DNA of 64,000 nt from Bacteroides cutis (GCF_900241005.1 NZ_OEST01000001.1:434001-498000); one strand, 5' to 3'. Shown: positions 17,769 to 26,583, counted from the first letter of the stretch. The notes: a model not told the origin generated them from the sequence alone. Made by a program: numbers and translations.

Positions 17769-18557
17769 TCACTTTTTCTTCTTCAGTCCTTCCCACTCCT
17801 CCTTTGTGAGAATATTGTGGTAATCTTTGTGATATCCGCTTTTATCGACTATCTCATTGATAACCTTATAACGCTCTTCCGAATCGGGATGAGTACTGAT
17901 CCATTCGGTGAAACCCGGTAAATTTGTCTCTTGAGGAAGATTATGAAGAAATTCCGCAAGCCCGCGCGGATTCATTCCCGCCTTCATCAGATAATGGACG
18001 GCAGTCTCGTCGGCTTCACGTTCCAAAGTACGGCTGTAGGCTGTAGAAGAAAGTACCTGTACCAATTGCCCCAAAGCCTCAGCCCCTTGGCTGCCCCCAA
18101 TCATGGCAACCAACGTAGAAAACCCTATTTCTTTCATCAGCTTATCCATGACATGCCCTTTCTCGATATGAGCCACCTCATGTGCCATTACCCCACACAA
18201 CTCACCCTCATCGTTGCATTGCGACAGCAGTGAAGTGTATATCACCAGATGATTGCCTGGAAACGCGAAAGCATTCACCTCTTCGCTCTCTATTACATGA
18301 ATTTCTATCTTGTCGCGAGAAATATCATTGGCACGGCACAATGTAGACAACAAAGTATCCAACGGAGCCATAACGGATTTCTTCTCCACAAAAGTCTGGG
18401 TCTTGGAAAACAAATCCCAATAGAGCTCTCCTATCTTCTCTTCAATAACCGTTTCACGCAAGTGGAACACGGACAACCAGTCCACCCGTGAAAAGGCAAA
18501 CAATACAGTCATGAAAAGCAGTATTGAAACAAGCGATTGATATAAAAACTTCTTCAT
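17769..18557 (-). CDS. M48 family metallopeptidase
   Basis: A 262-residue zinc metallopeptidase. An N-terminal hydrophobic segment (about 5-22) probably anchors or exports it. The zinc motif is H126-E-V-A-H130 in GVMAHEVAHIEKGH, and the third ligand is expected in LEREADETAVHYL. This fits the BepA/LoiP-like M48 group that acts in the envelope on misfolded or membrane proteins. It overlaps the preceding DUF4870-type gene by an ATGA, so it is translationally coupled and last in a four-gene operon. Confidence 0.9.
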   Translation of the reverse strand: MKKFLYQSLVSILLFMTVLFAFSRVDWLSVFHLRETVIEEKIGELYWDLFSKTQTFVEKKSVMAPLDTLLSTLCRANDISRDKIEIHVIESEEVNAFAFPGNHLVIYTSLLSQCNDEGELCGVMAHEVAHIEKGHVMDKLMKEIGFSTLVAMIGGSQGAEALGQLVQVLSSTAYSRTLEREADETAVHYLMKAGMNPRGLAEFLHNLPQETNLPGFTEWISTHPDSEERYKVINEIVDKSGYHKDYHNILTKEEWEGLKKKK

Positions 18558-18973
18558 CGGGGCTTACATATTAAGTCGGTTAAGGCAGCAAAGACATACC
18601 ACTCCACCTGTTTGCCCTTACGAATGGCAATCAATGTATGGAGAGTAGCTATGAAATCTATTGCATTGAACAGTACTACCGTAAACAGATAAGCAAAGTA
18701 AAAGGAAGACAAATCCATGTTACCGATCAGGATCCTCACTGTCCACCAGAAAAGGCAACTATTGGTGAGAAACAACGGAAACTGCGAAACAAGAGCCTGT
18801 GTACAATGCCAACGCACAAAATATGTACTCCTGCGATTGCCGAAATAGAATACCACTGTAGCAATCAAGTTGACAATAGGAAAAGGAAGTCCCACCATAA
18901 TGACCAGTAAAGACATCAAATAACCGTTTGATGCAGTTTCCAGCTCATGTTCTTGAGGAGTATAAGTAATCAT
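18554..18973 (-). CDS. DUF4870-like multi-pass membrane protein
   Basis: A 139-residue protein with about three to four membrane helices and the segments GYLMSLLVIMVGLPFPIVNLIATVV-FYFGNRRS-YFVRWHCTQAL, which resemble the DUF4870/Tic20-like family. I chose ATG 18973 because it overlaps the stop of the upstream DUF2752 gene as ATGA. Its own stop overlaps the M48 start in the same way. Function is unknown. Confidence 0.75.
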   Translation of the reverse strand: MITYTPQEHELETASNGYLMSLLVIMVGLPFPIVNLIATVVFYFGNRRSTYFVRWHCTQALVSQFPLFLTNSCLFWWTVRILIGNMDLSSFYFAYLFTVVLFNAIDFIATLHTLIAIRKGKQVEWYVFAALTDLICKPR

Positions 18974-19374
18974 AGTTCTTTCAAGATATTCCAAAACCAG
19001 TTTATCAGTACCAAGCCAAGAAAGATAAAAAATATACTTTTTTGTTTCAGTGTCTTCTCCATCCGGTTATAGAAGTGATACAATGAAGATTTGCGGCGTA
19101 GCAAATCCAATGCAAGCCACAGAGGAATCACCACCAGTAATAAAGCCAATAAGATTCCGTTAGGATTAAGATAAAGAGCCGCCTGCCAGTCTCCGTTCAA
19201 CAAGGCCATGACAGACCTTGTAGAACCACAGGCAGGACACGGAATATGAAGCAATTGCCTGAACAGACAACCACTCCATATCTGATTTTCGGGAAACAGG
19301 AGTGATATGGCAATCCATATATATCCGGCAAGGCACGCAAATGCCAAGAATATATACAGCTTCCTTTTACTCAT
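18970..19374 (-). CDS. DUF2752 domain membrane protein
   Basis: A 134-residue protein with three membrane helices. The DUF2752 hallmark is clear: HIPCPACGSTRSVMALLNGDWQAALYLNPNGILLALLL, that is CPxCGxTR followed by an NP in the next helix. The family has no established biochemical role. It commonly lies beside TM2-domain genes in Bacteroidetes, as here: the TM2 gene ends 18 bp upstream. Confidence 0.88.
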   Translation of the reverse strand: MSKRKLYIFLAFACLAGYIWIAISLLFPENQIWSGCLFRQLLHIPCPACGSTRSVMALLNGDWQAALYLNPNGILLALLLVVIPLWLALDLLRRKSSLYHFYNRMEKTLKQKSIFFIFLGLVLINWFWNILKEL

Positions 19375-19392
19375 GTTCGAAGCCGGACGTCA

Positions 19393-19728
19393 TTAAATCA
19401 GAGATTGCAGCTTCTGAAAATTCTTATCACGTGTAGCACCCATAATCAAGAACCAGTCTACAATAGACCAGATACCCAAACCACCGCAAGTAAGCAGCTT
19501 GCCCACACCGAGTCCTGTATCACCGATAAAGAAACGGTCAATCCCCAGCGAACCTCCGATCAAGGATATAATCAGGGAAATAGTAGGATCCTTGAACTGC
19601 AACATTTGTATCATCGGCCATTTGGAATCGTCCATTCTAAGCAAAAGTTCGCGGATAGTCATCATCTGATAATCATTAAAGAATTTGTTGTTTGCCATCA
19701 TAAAGGCATCTACTTTCTGTGCATCCAT
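19393..19728 (-). CDS. TM2 domain protein
   Basis: A 111-residue protein with a soluble N-terminal part of about 50 residues and a C-terminal TM2 domain: two helices (about 49-68 and 77-97) joined by a tight turn, with SLIGGSLGIDRFFIGDTGLGVGKLL and IVDWFLIM. The GxxGxDRFYxG-like motif defines the family. The function is unknown. It is first in the TM2-DUF2752-DUF4870-M48 operon and has an exact -7 box 32 bp upstream. Confidence 0.88.
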   Translation of the reverse strand: MDAQKVDAFMMANNKFFNDYQMMTIRELLLRMDDSKWPMIQMLQFKDPTISLIISLIGGSLGIDRFFIGDTGLGVGKLLTCGGLGIWSIVDWFLIMGATRDKNFQKLQSLI

Positions 19729-19760
19729 ATTTTTGTTTCTTTAGTATTAAATAATAATCG

Positions 19761-19768
19761 CAAAGATA
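19761..19768 (-). promoter_or_regulatory. -7 promoter box of the TM2 operon
   Basis: TATCTTTG on the minus strand, 32 bp before the TM2 gene. Confidence 0.65.
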
Positions 19769-19976
19769 ATATTGTTTAAAATACAAACTTTCTTTTTTCT
19801 CGTTTTTTTGGTCTATCAAGAAAAAAACTTTCTTTCTATAAGGCAAAAATAACGATTTGGAAGGTAGAACTCCATAATTATCAACTTTTAGCGAATGGCT
19901 TAATATCTCATTTGTAAATCATCAGAAGTCAAGAAGAGAAAACATAAGATATATAGTCGGGAAAATTGTACCTACA

Positions 19977-20073
19977 CATACACAACATCCCCATGTTTTA
20001 CTATAAAACATGGGGATGTTGTGTATGAAAACACCCGGATGTTATGGGGTAAAACATGGGGATGTTATGGATG
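19977..20073. repeat. Four-unit 23-bp repeat: one inverted, three in tandem
   Basis: Units start at 20005, 20028 and 20051 in direct orientation with an exact 23-bp period; the consensus begins AAAACATGGGGATGTT. The middle unit has CCC in place of TGG. An inverted copy precedes them, so 19977-20000 and 20004-20027 form perfect 24-bp arms around a 3-bp centre. It lies just downstream of rubrerythrin and may also terminate its transcript. Confidence 0.85.
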
Positions 20074-20120
20074 TCCAGTCTTAATAAGGAAAGAACTATG
20101 CCTTAATACGGCCAAACATC

Positions 20121-20699
20121 TTAATAGTTTTCCTTCTTGATCTCGAAGTAAGCCTGCGGATGCAAACAAGCCGGACATACCTGAGGAGCTTCTTTGCCGG
20201 TATAGATGAAACCGCAGTTACGGCATTGCCATACTACTTCACCTTCTTTTGCAAATACAGAAGCCGTTTCGATATTCTGGATGAATGCGCGATAACGTTC
20301 TTCGTGGCCTTTCTCTGCAATAGAGATATTGCGGTACATGGCAGCAATTGCAGGGAAACCTTCCTGCTCTGCTACATCGGCAAAGTGAGGATAATCCAAT
20401 GACCATTCTTCATGTTCGCCTGCAGCGGCAGCCTGCAGATTTTCCAATGTAGTGCCGATAACACCTGCCGGATAAGAAGCGGTGATTTCTACCATACCGC
20501 CTTCCAAGAACTTGAACATACGCTTTGCGTGTTCCTTTTCCTGATCGGCTGTTTCCGTGAAAATGGCAGCAATCTGTTCGTAACCTTCTTTCTTAGCCAC
20601 ACTTGCAAAATAAGTATAACGCATTCTTGCTTGTGATTCACCGGCGAATGAAGTCAACAGATTTTTTTCTGTCTGAGTTCCTTTAACACTTTTACTCAT
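20121..20699 (-). CDS. rbr: Rubrerythrin
   Basis: A 192-residue non-haem iron protein that reduces hydrogen peroxide in anaerobes. The N-terminal ferritin-like domain supplies the diiron site through ExxH-type helices (SFAGESQARMRYTYFASVAKKEGY, TADQEKEHAKRMFKFLEGG, YRNISIAEKGHEERY). The C-terminal rubredoxin domain has CRNCG and CPAC pairs for the Fe(Cys)4 centre. Length and domain order are those of classical rubrerythrin. A promoter box and a possible OxyR-type site lie upstream. Confidence 0.96.
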   Translation of the reverse strand: MSKSVKGTQTEKNLLTSFAGESQARMRYTYFASVAKKEGYEQIAAIFTETADQEKEHAKRMFKFLEGGMVEITASYPAGVIGTTLENLQAAAAGEHEEWSLDYPHFADVAEQEGFPAIAAMYRNISIAEKGHEERYRAFIQNIETASVFAKEGEVVWQCRNCGFIYTGKEAPQVCPACLHPQAYFEIKKENY

Positions 20700-20765
20700 A
20701 GTCTCTTTTTTATTAGTTAATGTAATTACGTATAAATATCGTTCGTATTGTTCTTTTCGTTAATA

Positions 20766-20773
20766 CAAAATTA
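20766..20773 (-). promoter_or_regulatory. -7 promoter box for rubrerythrin
   Basis: TAATTTTG on the minus strand fits TAnnTTTG and ends 66 bp before the rubrerythrin start. Confidence 0.55.
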
Positions 20774-20803
20774 TGCATTTACTTCGGAATAACCACAGTT
20801 TAC

Positions 20804-20843
20804 TCTATCAGATTTATCTATCATAAGATAGAAAATATCTATC
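20804..20843. promoter_or_regulatory. Clustered CTAT/ATAG half-sites, possible OxyR operator
   Basis: CTAT occurs at 20805, 20818 and 20839 and ATAG at 20828. The pair ATAG-N7-CTAT (20828-20842) equals the OxyR core, and the neighbouring CTAT is 6 bp away instead of 7. The cluster would lie about 45-85 bp upstream of the rubrerythrin transcription start, the usual place for activation. Confidence 0.4.
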
Positions 20844-20914
20844 ACACCGGATAATAAAAACAAAAATCAAGATGTTTATGTTCAATAGTATATATAAATC
20901 TACACTTTTTTATT

Positions 20915-20922
20915 TACTTTTG
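20915..20922 (+). promoter_or_regulatory. -7 promoter box for SulP transporter
   Basis: TACTTTTG, exact match, 53 bp before the start codon. The palindrome CTCTGCATCATGCAGAG follows at 20939-20955 in the leader. Confidence 0.65.
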
Positions 20923-20975
20923 CAGTCCGTTTATAAATCTCTGCATCATGCAGAGTGGTAAAAGTAGATTAAAAA

Positions 20976-22652
20976 ATGAAAGCGTTCGAATTCAAACCAA
21001 AGCTATACACGGCTTTAAAAAATTACTCGAAAGAATTATTCATGGCAGACTTGATGGCAGGTATCATTGTGGGTATCGTTGCTCTTCCTCTTGCCATTGC
21101 GTTTGGTATCGCCTCAGGTGTATCACCTGAAAAAGGTATTATCACGGCTATCATTGCCGGTTTCATCATTTCCCTTTTTGGAGGAAGCAAAGTACAGATC
21201 GGCGGACCTACCGGTGCCTTCATCGTTATTATTTATGGTATCATCCAGCAATATGGAGAAGCGGGACTGATCGTAGCAACGTTGATGGCAGGTATCATCC
21301 TCGTTCTGCTGGGAGTGTTCAAACTGGGAGCAGTTATCAAGTTTATTCCTTATCCCATCATTGTGGGCTTCACCAGCGGTATTGCCGTCACTATCTTTAC
21401 TACACAGATTGCCGATGTCTTCGGACTGAATTTCGGGGATGAGAAAGTTCCGGGAGACTTCATAGGAAAATGGATGGTTTACTTCCGGCATTTCGACACG
21501 GTGAACTGGTGGAACACGATTGTAAGTATTGCCAGTATCATTATTATCGCCATCACTCCCAAGTTTTCAAAGAAAATACCGGGTTCGCTCATCGCGATTG
21601 TCGTAGTGACCGGAGCTGTTTATCTGATGAAAACATACGGAGGTATCGATTGTATCGATACAATCGGTGACCGCTTCAGCATCAAAGCCGAACTTCCGGA
21701 TGCCGTGATGCCTGCTTTGGATTGGGAGGCGGTTAAAAACTTATTTCCTGTGGCCATTACAATCGCGGTACTGGGCGCTATCGAATCATTGCTTTCGGCT
21801 ACCGTGGCAGACGGTGTGATAGGCGACAAACATGACTCTAACGTGGAACTGATAGCCCAAGGCGCAGCCAACCTGGTGGCTCCCCTGTTTGGCGGTATTC
21901 CTGCAACCGGTGCCATTGCCCGTACCATGACGAATATCAACAATGGAGGTAAGTCGCCCGTTGCCGGCATAGTACATGCAGTGGTATTGTTGTTGATTTT
22001 GCTATTCCTGATGCCGTTGGCGCAATATATTCCAATGGCCTGCCTTGCAGGGGTACTGGTTATCGTATCCTATAACATGAGCGGATGGCGTGTCTTCAAA
22101 GCGCTGTTAAAGAACCCGAAATCGGACGTTACGGTATTGTTGATAACCTTCTTCCTGACTGTTATTTTCGACTTGACTATCGCCATTGAAGTAGGCTTGG
22201 TCATTGCTTGCGTGCTGTTTATGCGCCGTGTGATGGAAACGACCGAAATATCTGTAATCAAAGATGAAATAGACCCGAATGCGGAGTTGGATATCGCAAC
22301 CAACGAAGAACATCTGATTATCCCGCAGGGGGTGGAAGTATACGAAATCAATGGCCCGTATTTCTTCGGTATCGCTACCAAATTCGAAGAAACCATGGCA
22401 CAGCTGGGCGACCGTCCCAAAGTGCGTATCATCCGTATGCGTAAAGTGCCTTTCATCGATTCTACCGGTATCCATAACCTGACCAATCTTTGCCAGATGT
22501 CACAAAAGGAAAAGATAACCATTGTACTCTCCGGTGTCAACGAGAAAGTGTACAAGGTTTTGGAAAAATCAGGTTTCAATGAATTATTGGGAAAAGAAAA
22601 CATCTGTCCCAACATTAATGTGGCGTTGGATAGGGCGAAAGGACTGTTGTGA
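20976..22652 (+). CDS. SulP family inorganic anion transporter
   Basis: A 558-residue inner-membrane transporter of the SLC26/SulP family with about 12 or more helices (residues about 25-430) and a C-terminal cytoplasmic STAS domain (about 450-555), which includes VPFIDSTGIHNLTNL. The N-terminal region has the family segment AGIIVGIVALPLAIAFGIASGVSPEKGI and later GGSKVQIGGPTGAF. Transported anion (sulfate, bicarbonate or others) cannot be assigned. The nuclease gene starts 39 bp downstream on the same strand and may be cotranscribed. Confidence 0.94.
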   Translation: MKAFEFKPKLYTALKNYSKELFMADLMAGIIVGIVALPLAIAFGIASGVSPEKGIITAIIAGFIISLFGGSKVQIGGPTGAFIVIIYGIIQQYGEAGLIVATLMAGIILVLLGVFKLGAVIKFIPYPIIVGFTSGIAVTIFTTQIADVFGLNFGDEKVPGDFIGKWMVYFRHFDTVNWWNTIVSIASIIIIAITPKFSKKIPGSLIAIVVVTGAVYLMKTYGGIDCIDTIGDRFSIKAELPDAVMPALDWEAVKNLFPVAITIAVLGAIESLLSATVADGVIGDKHDSNVELIAQGAANLVAPLFGGIPATGAIARTMTNINNGGKSPVAGIVHAVVLLLILLFLMPLAQYIPMACLAGVLVIVSYNMSGWRVFKALLKNPKSDVTVLLITFFLTVIFDLTIAIEVGLVIACVLFMRRVMETTEISVIKDEIDPNAELDIATNEEHLIIPQGVEVYEINGPYFFGIATKFEETMAQLGDRPKVRIIRMRKVPFIDSTGIHNLTNLCQMSQKEKITIVLSGVNEKVYKVLEKSGFNELLGKENICPNINVALDRAKGLL

Positions 22653-22691
22653 GTTTCGTAAGTCCATCCGGACAGAACATAAGAAAATATT

Positions 22692-23603
22692 ATGGTACGG
22701 AAGAGAAAAAAGAAACAGCCCAAAGGTAGAGGTATTATCTATTTCATAGCGTTGTTGTGCATTATCTGTCTTACGTTTGAACCAATAACGAAGGCATTGC
22801 ACATCAACCTGCCCGGTACCGTAACCGAAGCCGTTACGGAAAAGGTACCCGGAAAGCACCAATCTGCGGGGAACACATCTTCTAAACTAAAACCTGTCAC
22901 CAAGGTACCTGCCGGAAAAGATATCCTGCATCCTGCTCCTTTGAAAAATACTTCCGAACAAATTCTCCACCGGAAGGGATATACCGTATCTTACAATAAA
23001 GAACGGAAAGTACCGAATTGGGTAGCATGGGAACTGACTCCTAAGAAATTAATAGAACGCGAAAGCCGTACGGACAAATTTCTGCCAGATCCTGACCTGC
23101 CCGAAAATGAAGCGGTAACTACACATGATTACAAAGGTGCCGATATGGATCGTGGCCACATGTGTCCGGCGGGAGATAACCGCTGGCATTGGAAAGCAAT
23201 GCAGGAAAGTTTTTATATGACGAATATCTGTCCGCAAAATCATAATCTGAACCGTGGCGACTGGAAAGAGCTGGAAGAAGATTGTCGTAAATGGGCCCAA
23301 AAAGAAGGCAAAATCTATATCGTTTGCGGTCCTGTGTTTTATAAACAAAAGCACCGCACTATCGGTAAAGAACACCGCATAACTGTTCCCGAAGCTTTCT
23401 TCAAGGTGATACTCAGCATGAAGGGTACTCCCAAAGCCATCGGTTTTATCTACAAGAATACTTCGGGAAATCATCCTCTGGATGCTTACGTCAATTCTGT
23501 GGATGAAGTGGAACGTATTACGGGAATTGACTTCTTCCCTGCCCTGCCGGATGATATCGAAAAGAAAGTGGAGGCTGAATATGACTTAAAACAGTGGAAA
23601 TAG
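22692..23603 (+). CDS. DNA/RNA non-specific endonuclease, membrane-anchored or secreted
   Basis: A 303-residue NUC1/EndA-type nuclease of the beta-beta-alpha-Me group. After a basic start and a hydrophobic segment (about 15-29) comes a Lys/Pro/Thr-rich linker to about residue 90. The catalytic domain carries the DRGH motif, MDRGHMCPAGDNRW, with His156 as general base, and the Mg-binding Asn in ICPQNHNLNRGDW. It probably digests external DNA or RNA for nutrients. It ends exactly at the base before the stop codon of the convergent radical SAM gene. Confidence 0.92.
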   Translation: MVRKRKKKQPKGRGIIYFIALLCIICLTFEPITKALHINLPGTVTEAVTEKVPGKHQSAGNTSSKLKPVTKVPAGKDILHPAPLKNTSEQILHRKGYTVSYNKERKVPNWVAWELTPKKLIERESRTDKFLPDPDLPENEAVTTHDYKGADMDRGHMCPAGDNRWHWKAMQESFYMTNICPQNHNLNRGDWKELEEDCRKWAQKEGKIYIVCGPVFYKQKHRTIGKEHRITVPEAFFKVILSMKGTPKAIGFIYKNTSGNHPLDAYVNSVDEVERITGIDFFPALPDDIEKKVEAEYDLKQWK

Positions 23604-24377
23604 CTAATAGGAAACGCTTACTGCTATTCCCGCTTCTCTGACCAAAGCTGCTATACGGTCCAGTTCTTCATGAGTAGCTTTCTGCAAATCATGGTCGGGT
23701 GTCTCGCGGTCGATGGTATAAATCATTACTTGACGAGGTGCAATCTCTTTGACTGCTTCCAACCAGGGAAGAACATATTTATCGGAGGTATTATCTACAT
23801 CTTTACCTTGATGACCTCCCTTGAGGAACATGGTTTGAATGATGCAGTTACCTTTGAAAGACTTCATGTTCCCAATGATTTCACGAACAGAGTAATGTCC
23901 TGCAGGACGATCCACCTCATGGATATACCCTTCATCTACCGTATCCAATTTTAGGATATTATTATCTATCTTGTTCAATGCGTTGAATACCGCAGGACGA
24001 TGAATGAAAGTGGAATTAGTAAGCACACTGACCTTGGCATTTGGAAAATACTTATCGCGCAATGCCAGCGTATCTTCTATAATCTCCGGAAAATGAGGAT
24101 GGGAAGTAGGCTCACCGTTTCCGGCAAAGGTCAATACATCGGGGGTAGGACCGTTCTGCCGCATATCCAACAGACGAGTTTCGAGTGCTTCACGAACTTC
24201 CTCACGGGTGGGCAACGCCTTGGAGGGACGATGGTCTTTATTGAAACCACACTCGCAATAAATGCAATCGAAAGTACATACTTTACCGTCTGCCGGCAAC
24301 AGATTAATTCCTAAAGATACTCCCAACCGGCGGGAATGGACAGGACCGAATATGGGAGACGGATAAATAACAGTCAT
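23604..24377 (-). CDS. Radical SAM protein (Elp3-like small type)
   Basis: A 257-residue radical SAM protein. The cluster motif is CTFDCIYC (CX3CX2C) near residue 34, preceded by PIFGPVHSRRLGVSLGINLLP, a start typical of a group of short radical SAM proteins sometimes linked to wybutosine-like or unknown reactions. Further motifs are TFAGNGEPTSHPHF and VLTNSTF, which contact SAM. The substrate is unknown. It shares no overlap with the convergent nuclease gene and has its own -7 box. Confidence 0.85.
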   Translation of the reverse strand: MTVIYPSPIFGPVHSRRLGVSLGINLLPADGKVCTFDCIYCECGFNKDHRPSKALPTREEVREALETRLLDMRQNGPTPDVLTFAGNGEPTSHPHFPEIIEDTLALRDKYFPNAKVSVLTNSTFIHRPAVFNALNKIDNNILKLDTVDEGYIHEVDRPAGHYSVREIIGNMKSFKGNCIIQTMFLKGGHQGKDVDNTSDKYVLPWLEAVKEIAPRQVMIYTIDRETPDHDLQKATHEELDRIAALVREAGIAVSVSY

Positions 24378-24460
24378 TTTATTTACAATTTACGATTGAT
24401 CTCATTTAACTAAATAGATATTTATTACAAATATATCTACTTATCCTACTAATTTAGCGG

Positions 24461-24468
24461 CAAAGTTA
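24461..24468 (-). promoter_or_regulatory. -7 promoter box for radical SAM gene
   Basis: TAACTTTG on the minus strand, 83 bp before the start codon and directly after the stop codon of the upstream gene. Confidence 0.5.
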
Positions 24469-24469
24469 G

Positions 24470-26479
24470 TTAAAACTTAATACGAAGTTGCATTTGCAAG
24501 TCTGCTTTTTTGTCTCCTTGTATCAAGTCGTTACCGGAACCGATAGTTTCACGGTCTTGGTAAATGGTTTGTCCGAACTTAACGAGAAACATGAAAGTTT
24601 TGTTCAAATCGTAGCGTAGATGGGCAGAATAACGGAAACCCGTACCATAAAATGAAGGTACATAAAAGGTATTCAATAATCCTTTTTCGTAGGTGTAAAT
24701 ACGCGAATCGTAATCATCTGTATGGAAATAGGTTCCTTGAACAGAAACAGATAAAGAGAAACCGGGAAAAGCATATCCACAGGACTGTGTGCACTGATAT
24801 CCCCGGCTTCGTTCTTTTCCTTGAGAATGAAAGTGGTTGTAATCTAACGTAGTTTGTAATTTCCAGATATGTGGTGTATATGTAAGCCGGTAACGAAACC
24901 GATGTTGATAGATGGGTAAAATTGTTTTTCCATCTGTTCCGGATACGTCCCTCTCCTTTTGCTTATATCTATAATTAAAGTACATAGACAAATTCCGTTT
25001 GAGAGAATAGGAAACCTGAAACAAGACGTCTACTCCTTGCGATGGTTTACTGATACGGTATTTCCACCAGGGAAAAGAGAATAAATCGAAAGAAACAAAG
25101 AACTTCCAATGAGGAAAAGGATTTGCTTCTGTAGCCAGATACCAACCGTTTTCATTTTGAGGTGTACTGCTTTCTCCGAAAGAACGGGCAAAGAAAGACC
25201 AGTAATTATATGAATAATAACGATGAATCAACAACAGTTGATAACCTGTTAATAGTTTGTACTTCAATTGATTTAACAGGGCATAACCACTTTTTCCCAT
25301 CGCAGCCTCCCCTACCCATGCCAATCGTCCCAATCGGTACTTATAATCGACTCCCAGATTATAAAAGTAGTTTCCATGCAGATTATATCTGGCATATTTA
25401 TTCAATTTGGGTTCGTATGGATGATTAAAGAAATAATAGATACCTGTAAAGCCCAATTTCAACTTATTCTTTTCATACGTCAAGTTTCCACCCATCAATT
25501 GCAAAGAAAATATATTCTTTTTATCGGCTTCTTTCTGTGTACGATGGAGTCCCGTTTTATAAATGGAAGTGATTTCTCCATCTTTCAGTACTCCATCCAT
25601 GGAACGATGAGAATAAAAGACAGACATTTCCAAAAAAGAAAGTATTCCTATCGTTGCGGCTGCTCCGCGAAAGTAATTGTATTCATCTGTAGAACTATGT
25701 TTCCGAATACCTCCGGTGCGGTATTCAGATGTAGACAAAGAGAAAGTTTTACCTAAACGAAAATCAGTACTAAGTACCAATCCTTGACCGAAACTCAACC
25801 GATAATTACCTAATGCCAAAGACTTCAGTCGTCTTAAATTCTTAAGTAAAAAATAAAAGGAACAATAATCATAGCCCTTCCGGTTATGCAAAGCAAAGAG
25901 AGGTTCACCTGCATCTTTTTCACTAACAACTCCTGTTTGAAGATATTCTCCATAGTGAAAATTATAACGAAAAGAATGATACATGGACGGTCCCAAGTAA
26001 TTATTTTTGTATCCTTTACGAGTATATAAAGGAATATCCAACCGTGTCAATACTTCTTGTTTGCCATATTTCAGAAGAGTTTTAAGAGAAGGATAATTAA
26101 AAGACATCTTAACCGGTTGTACGCAGACAAAAGGTAAGAGTAGTTCGATGGTGTACTTATCCATCTCCTCCACCAGTTGTAACTCATAAACAGTCTGCAT
26201 CTGTCCGTGTATATAGATATAAGCCAATATATTTTCAATTTGGATATCAGTGAGAAAAGGAAACTGTTCTAATTGCTGCTTGGTGGCACTATTGATATTG
26301 ATGGGTTCTTGTAAATGACGGGAAAGTTCTTCCAATTCATTTTCCCAATTCCTTTCTTCTCCATCCATGGAGAGTTGTTCGAGGTTCTCTTCCCAAAGAG
26401 ACACGGTTGTATTTTGAGCTTCAAGTACAGGAGTCATCAACAGCATACTTACAAAGACTCCCATCTTGAAAAACTTCAT
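24470..26479 (-). CDS. Helix-hairpin-helix domain protein with C-terminal beta-barrel
   Basis: A 669-residue exported protein. Signal peptide about 1-21 (ending LEAQ). Residues about 55-120 contain ComEA-type helix-hairpin-helix repeats (ININSATKQQLEQFPFLTDIQIENILAYI, then VYELQLVEEMDKYTIELLLPFV). The remaining 500 residues are long alternating beta-strands rich in Tyr, Phe and Arg, and the protein ends in Phe (MQLRIKF), as expected of an outer-membrane beta-barrel. Annotation pipelines label such Bacteroidetes proteins ComEA/HhH. A DNA-uptake role is only suggested by the HhH motif. Confidence 0.8.
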   Translation of the reverse strand: MKFFKMGVFVSMLLMTPVLEAQNTTVSLWEENLEQLSMDGEERNWENELEELSRHLQEPININSATKQQLEQFPFLTDIQIENILAYIYIHGQMQTVYELQLVEEMDKYTIELLLPFVCVQPVKMSFNYPSLKTLLKYGKQEVLTRLDIPLYTRKGYKNNYLGPSMYHSFRYNFHYGEYLQTGVVSEKDAGEPLFALHNRKGYDYCSFYFLLKNLRRLKSLALGNYRLSFGQGLVLSTDFRLGKTFSLSTSEYRTGGIRKHSSTDEYNYFRGAAATIGILSFLEMSVFYSHRSMDGVLKDGEITSIYKTGLHRTQKEADKKNIFSLQLMGGNLTYEKNKLKLGFTGIYYFFNHPYEPKLNKYARYNLHGNYFYNLGVDYKYRLGRLAWVGEAAMGKSGYALLNQLKYKLLTGYQLLLIHRYYSYNYWSFFARSFGESSTPQNENGWYLATEANPFPHWKFFVSFDLFSFPWWKYRISKPSQGVDVLFQVSYSLKRNLSMYFNYRYKQKERDVSGTDGKTILPIYQHRFRYRLTYTPHIWKLQTTLDYNHFHSQGKERSRGYQCTQSCGYAFPGFSLSVSVQGTYFHTDDYDSRIYTYEKGLLNTFYVPSFYGTGFRYSAHLRYDLNKTFMFLVKFGQTIYQDRETIGSGNDLIQGDKKADLQMQLRIKF

Positions 26480-26583
26480 TCGTAACAGGCTACTTTTAAT
26501 TTTTTGGAAAGCGAAGTTACCTTAAATAAGTTAATTGAACAAGGAAAAACGAAAGCATCGCAACAACATTTCACAGAATGGTG

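Larger units (their letters stand above)
19729..20120. other. Intergenic region, TM2 promoter and 23-bp repeat cluster
   Basis: A 392-bp stretch without genes between the 5' end of the TM2 operon and the 3' end of rubrerythrin. It carries the TM2 promoter box at 19761-19768 and a cluster of four 23-bp repeats at 19977-20073. Nothing else recognisable was seen. Confidence 0.7.

Noticed and set aside
19977..20073. Possible CRISPR array
   Set aside because: The repeats follow one another without unique spacers, and no cas genes are near.
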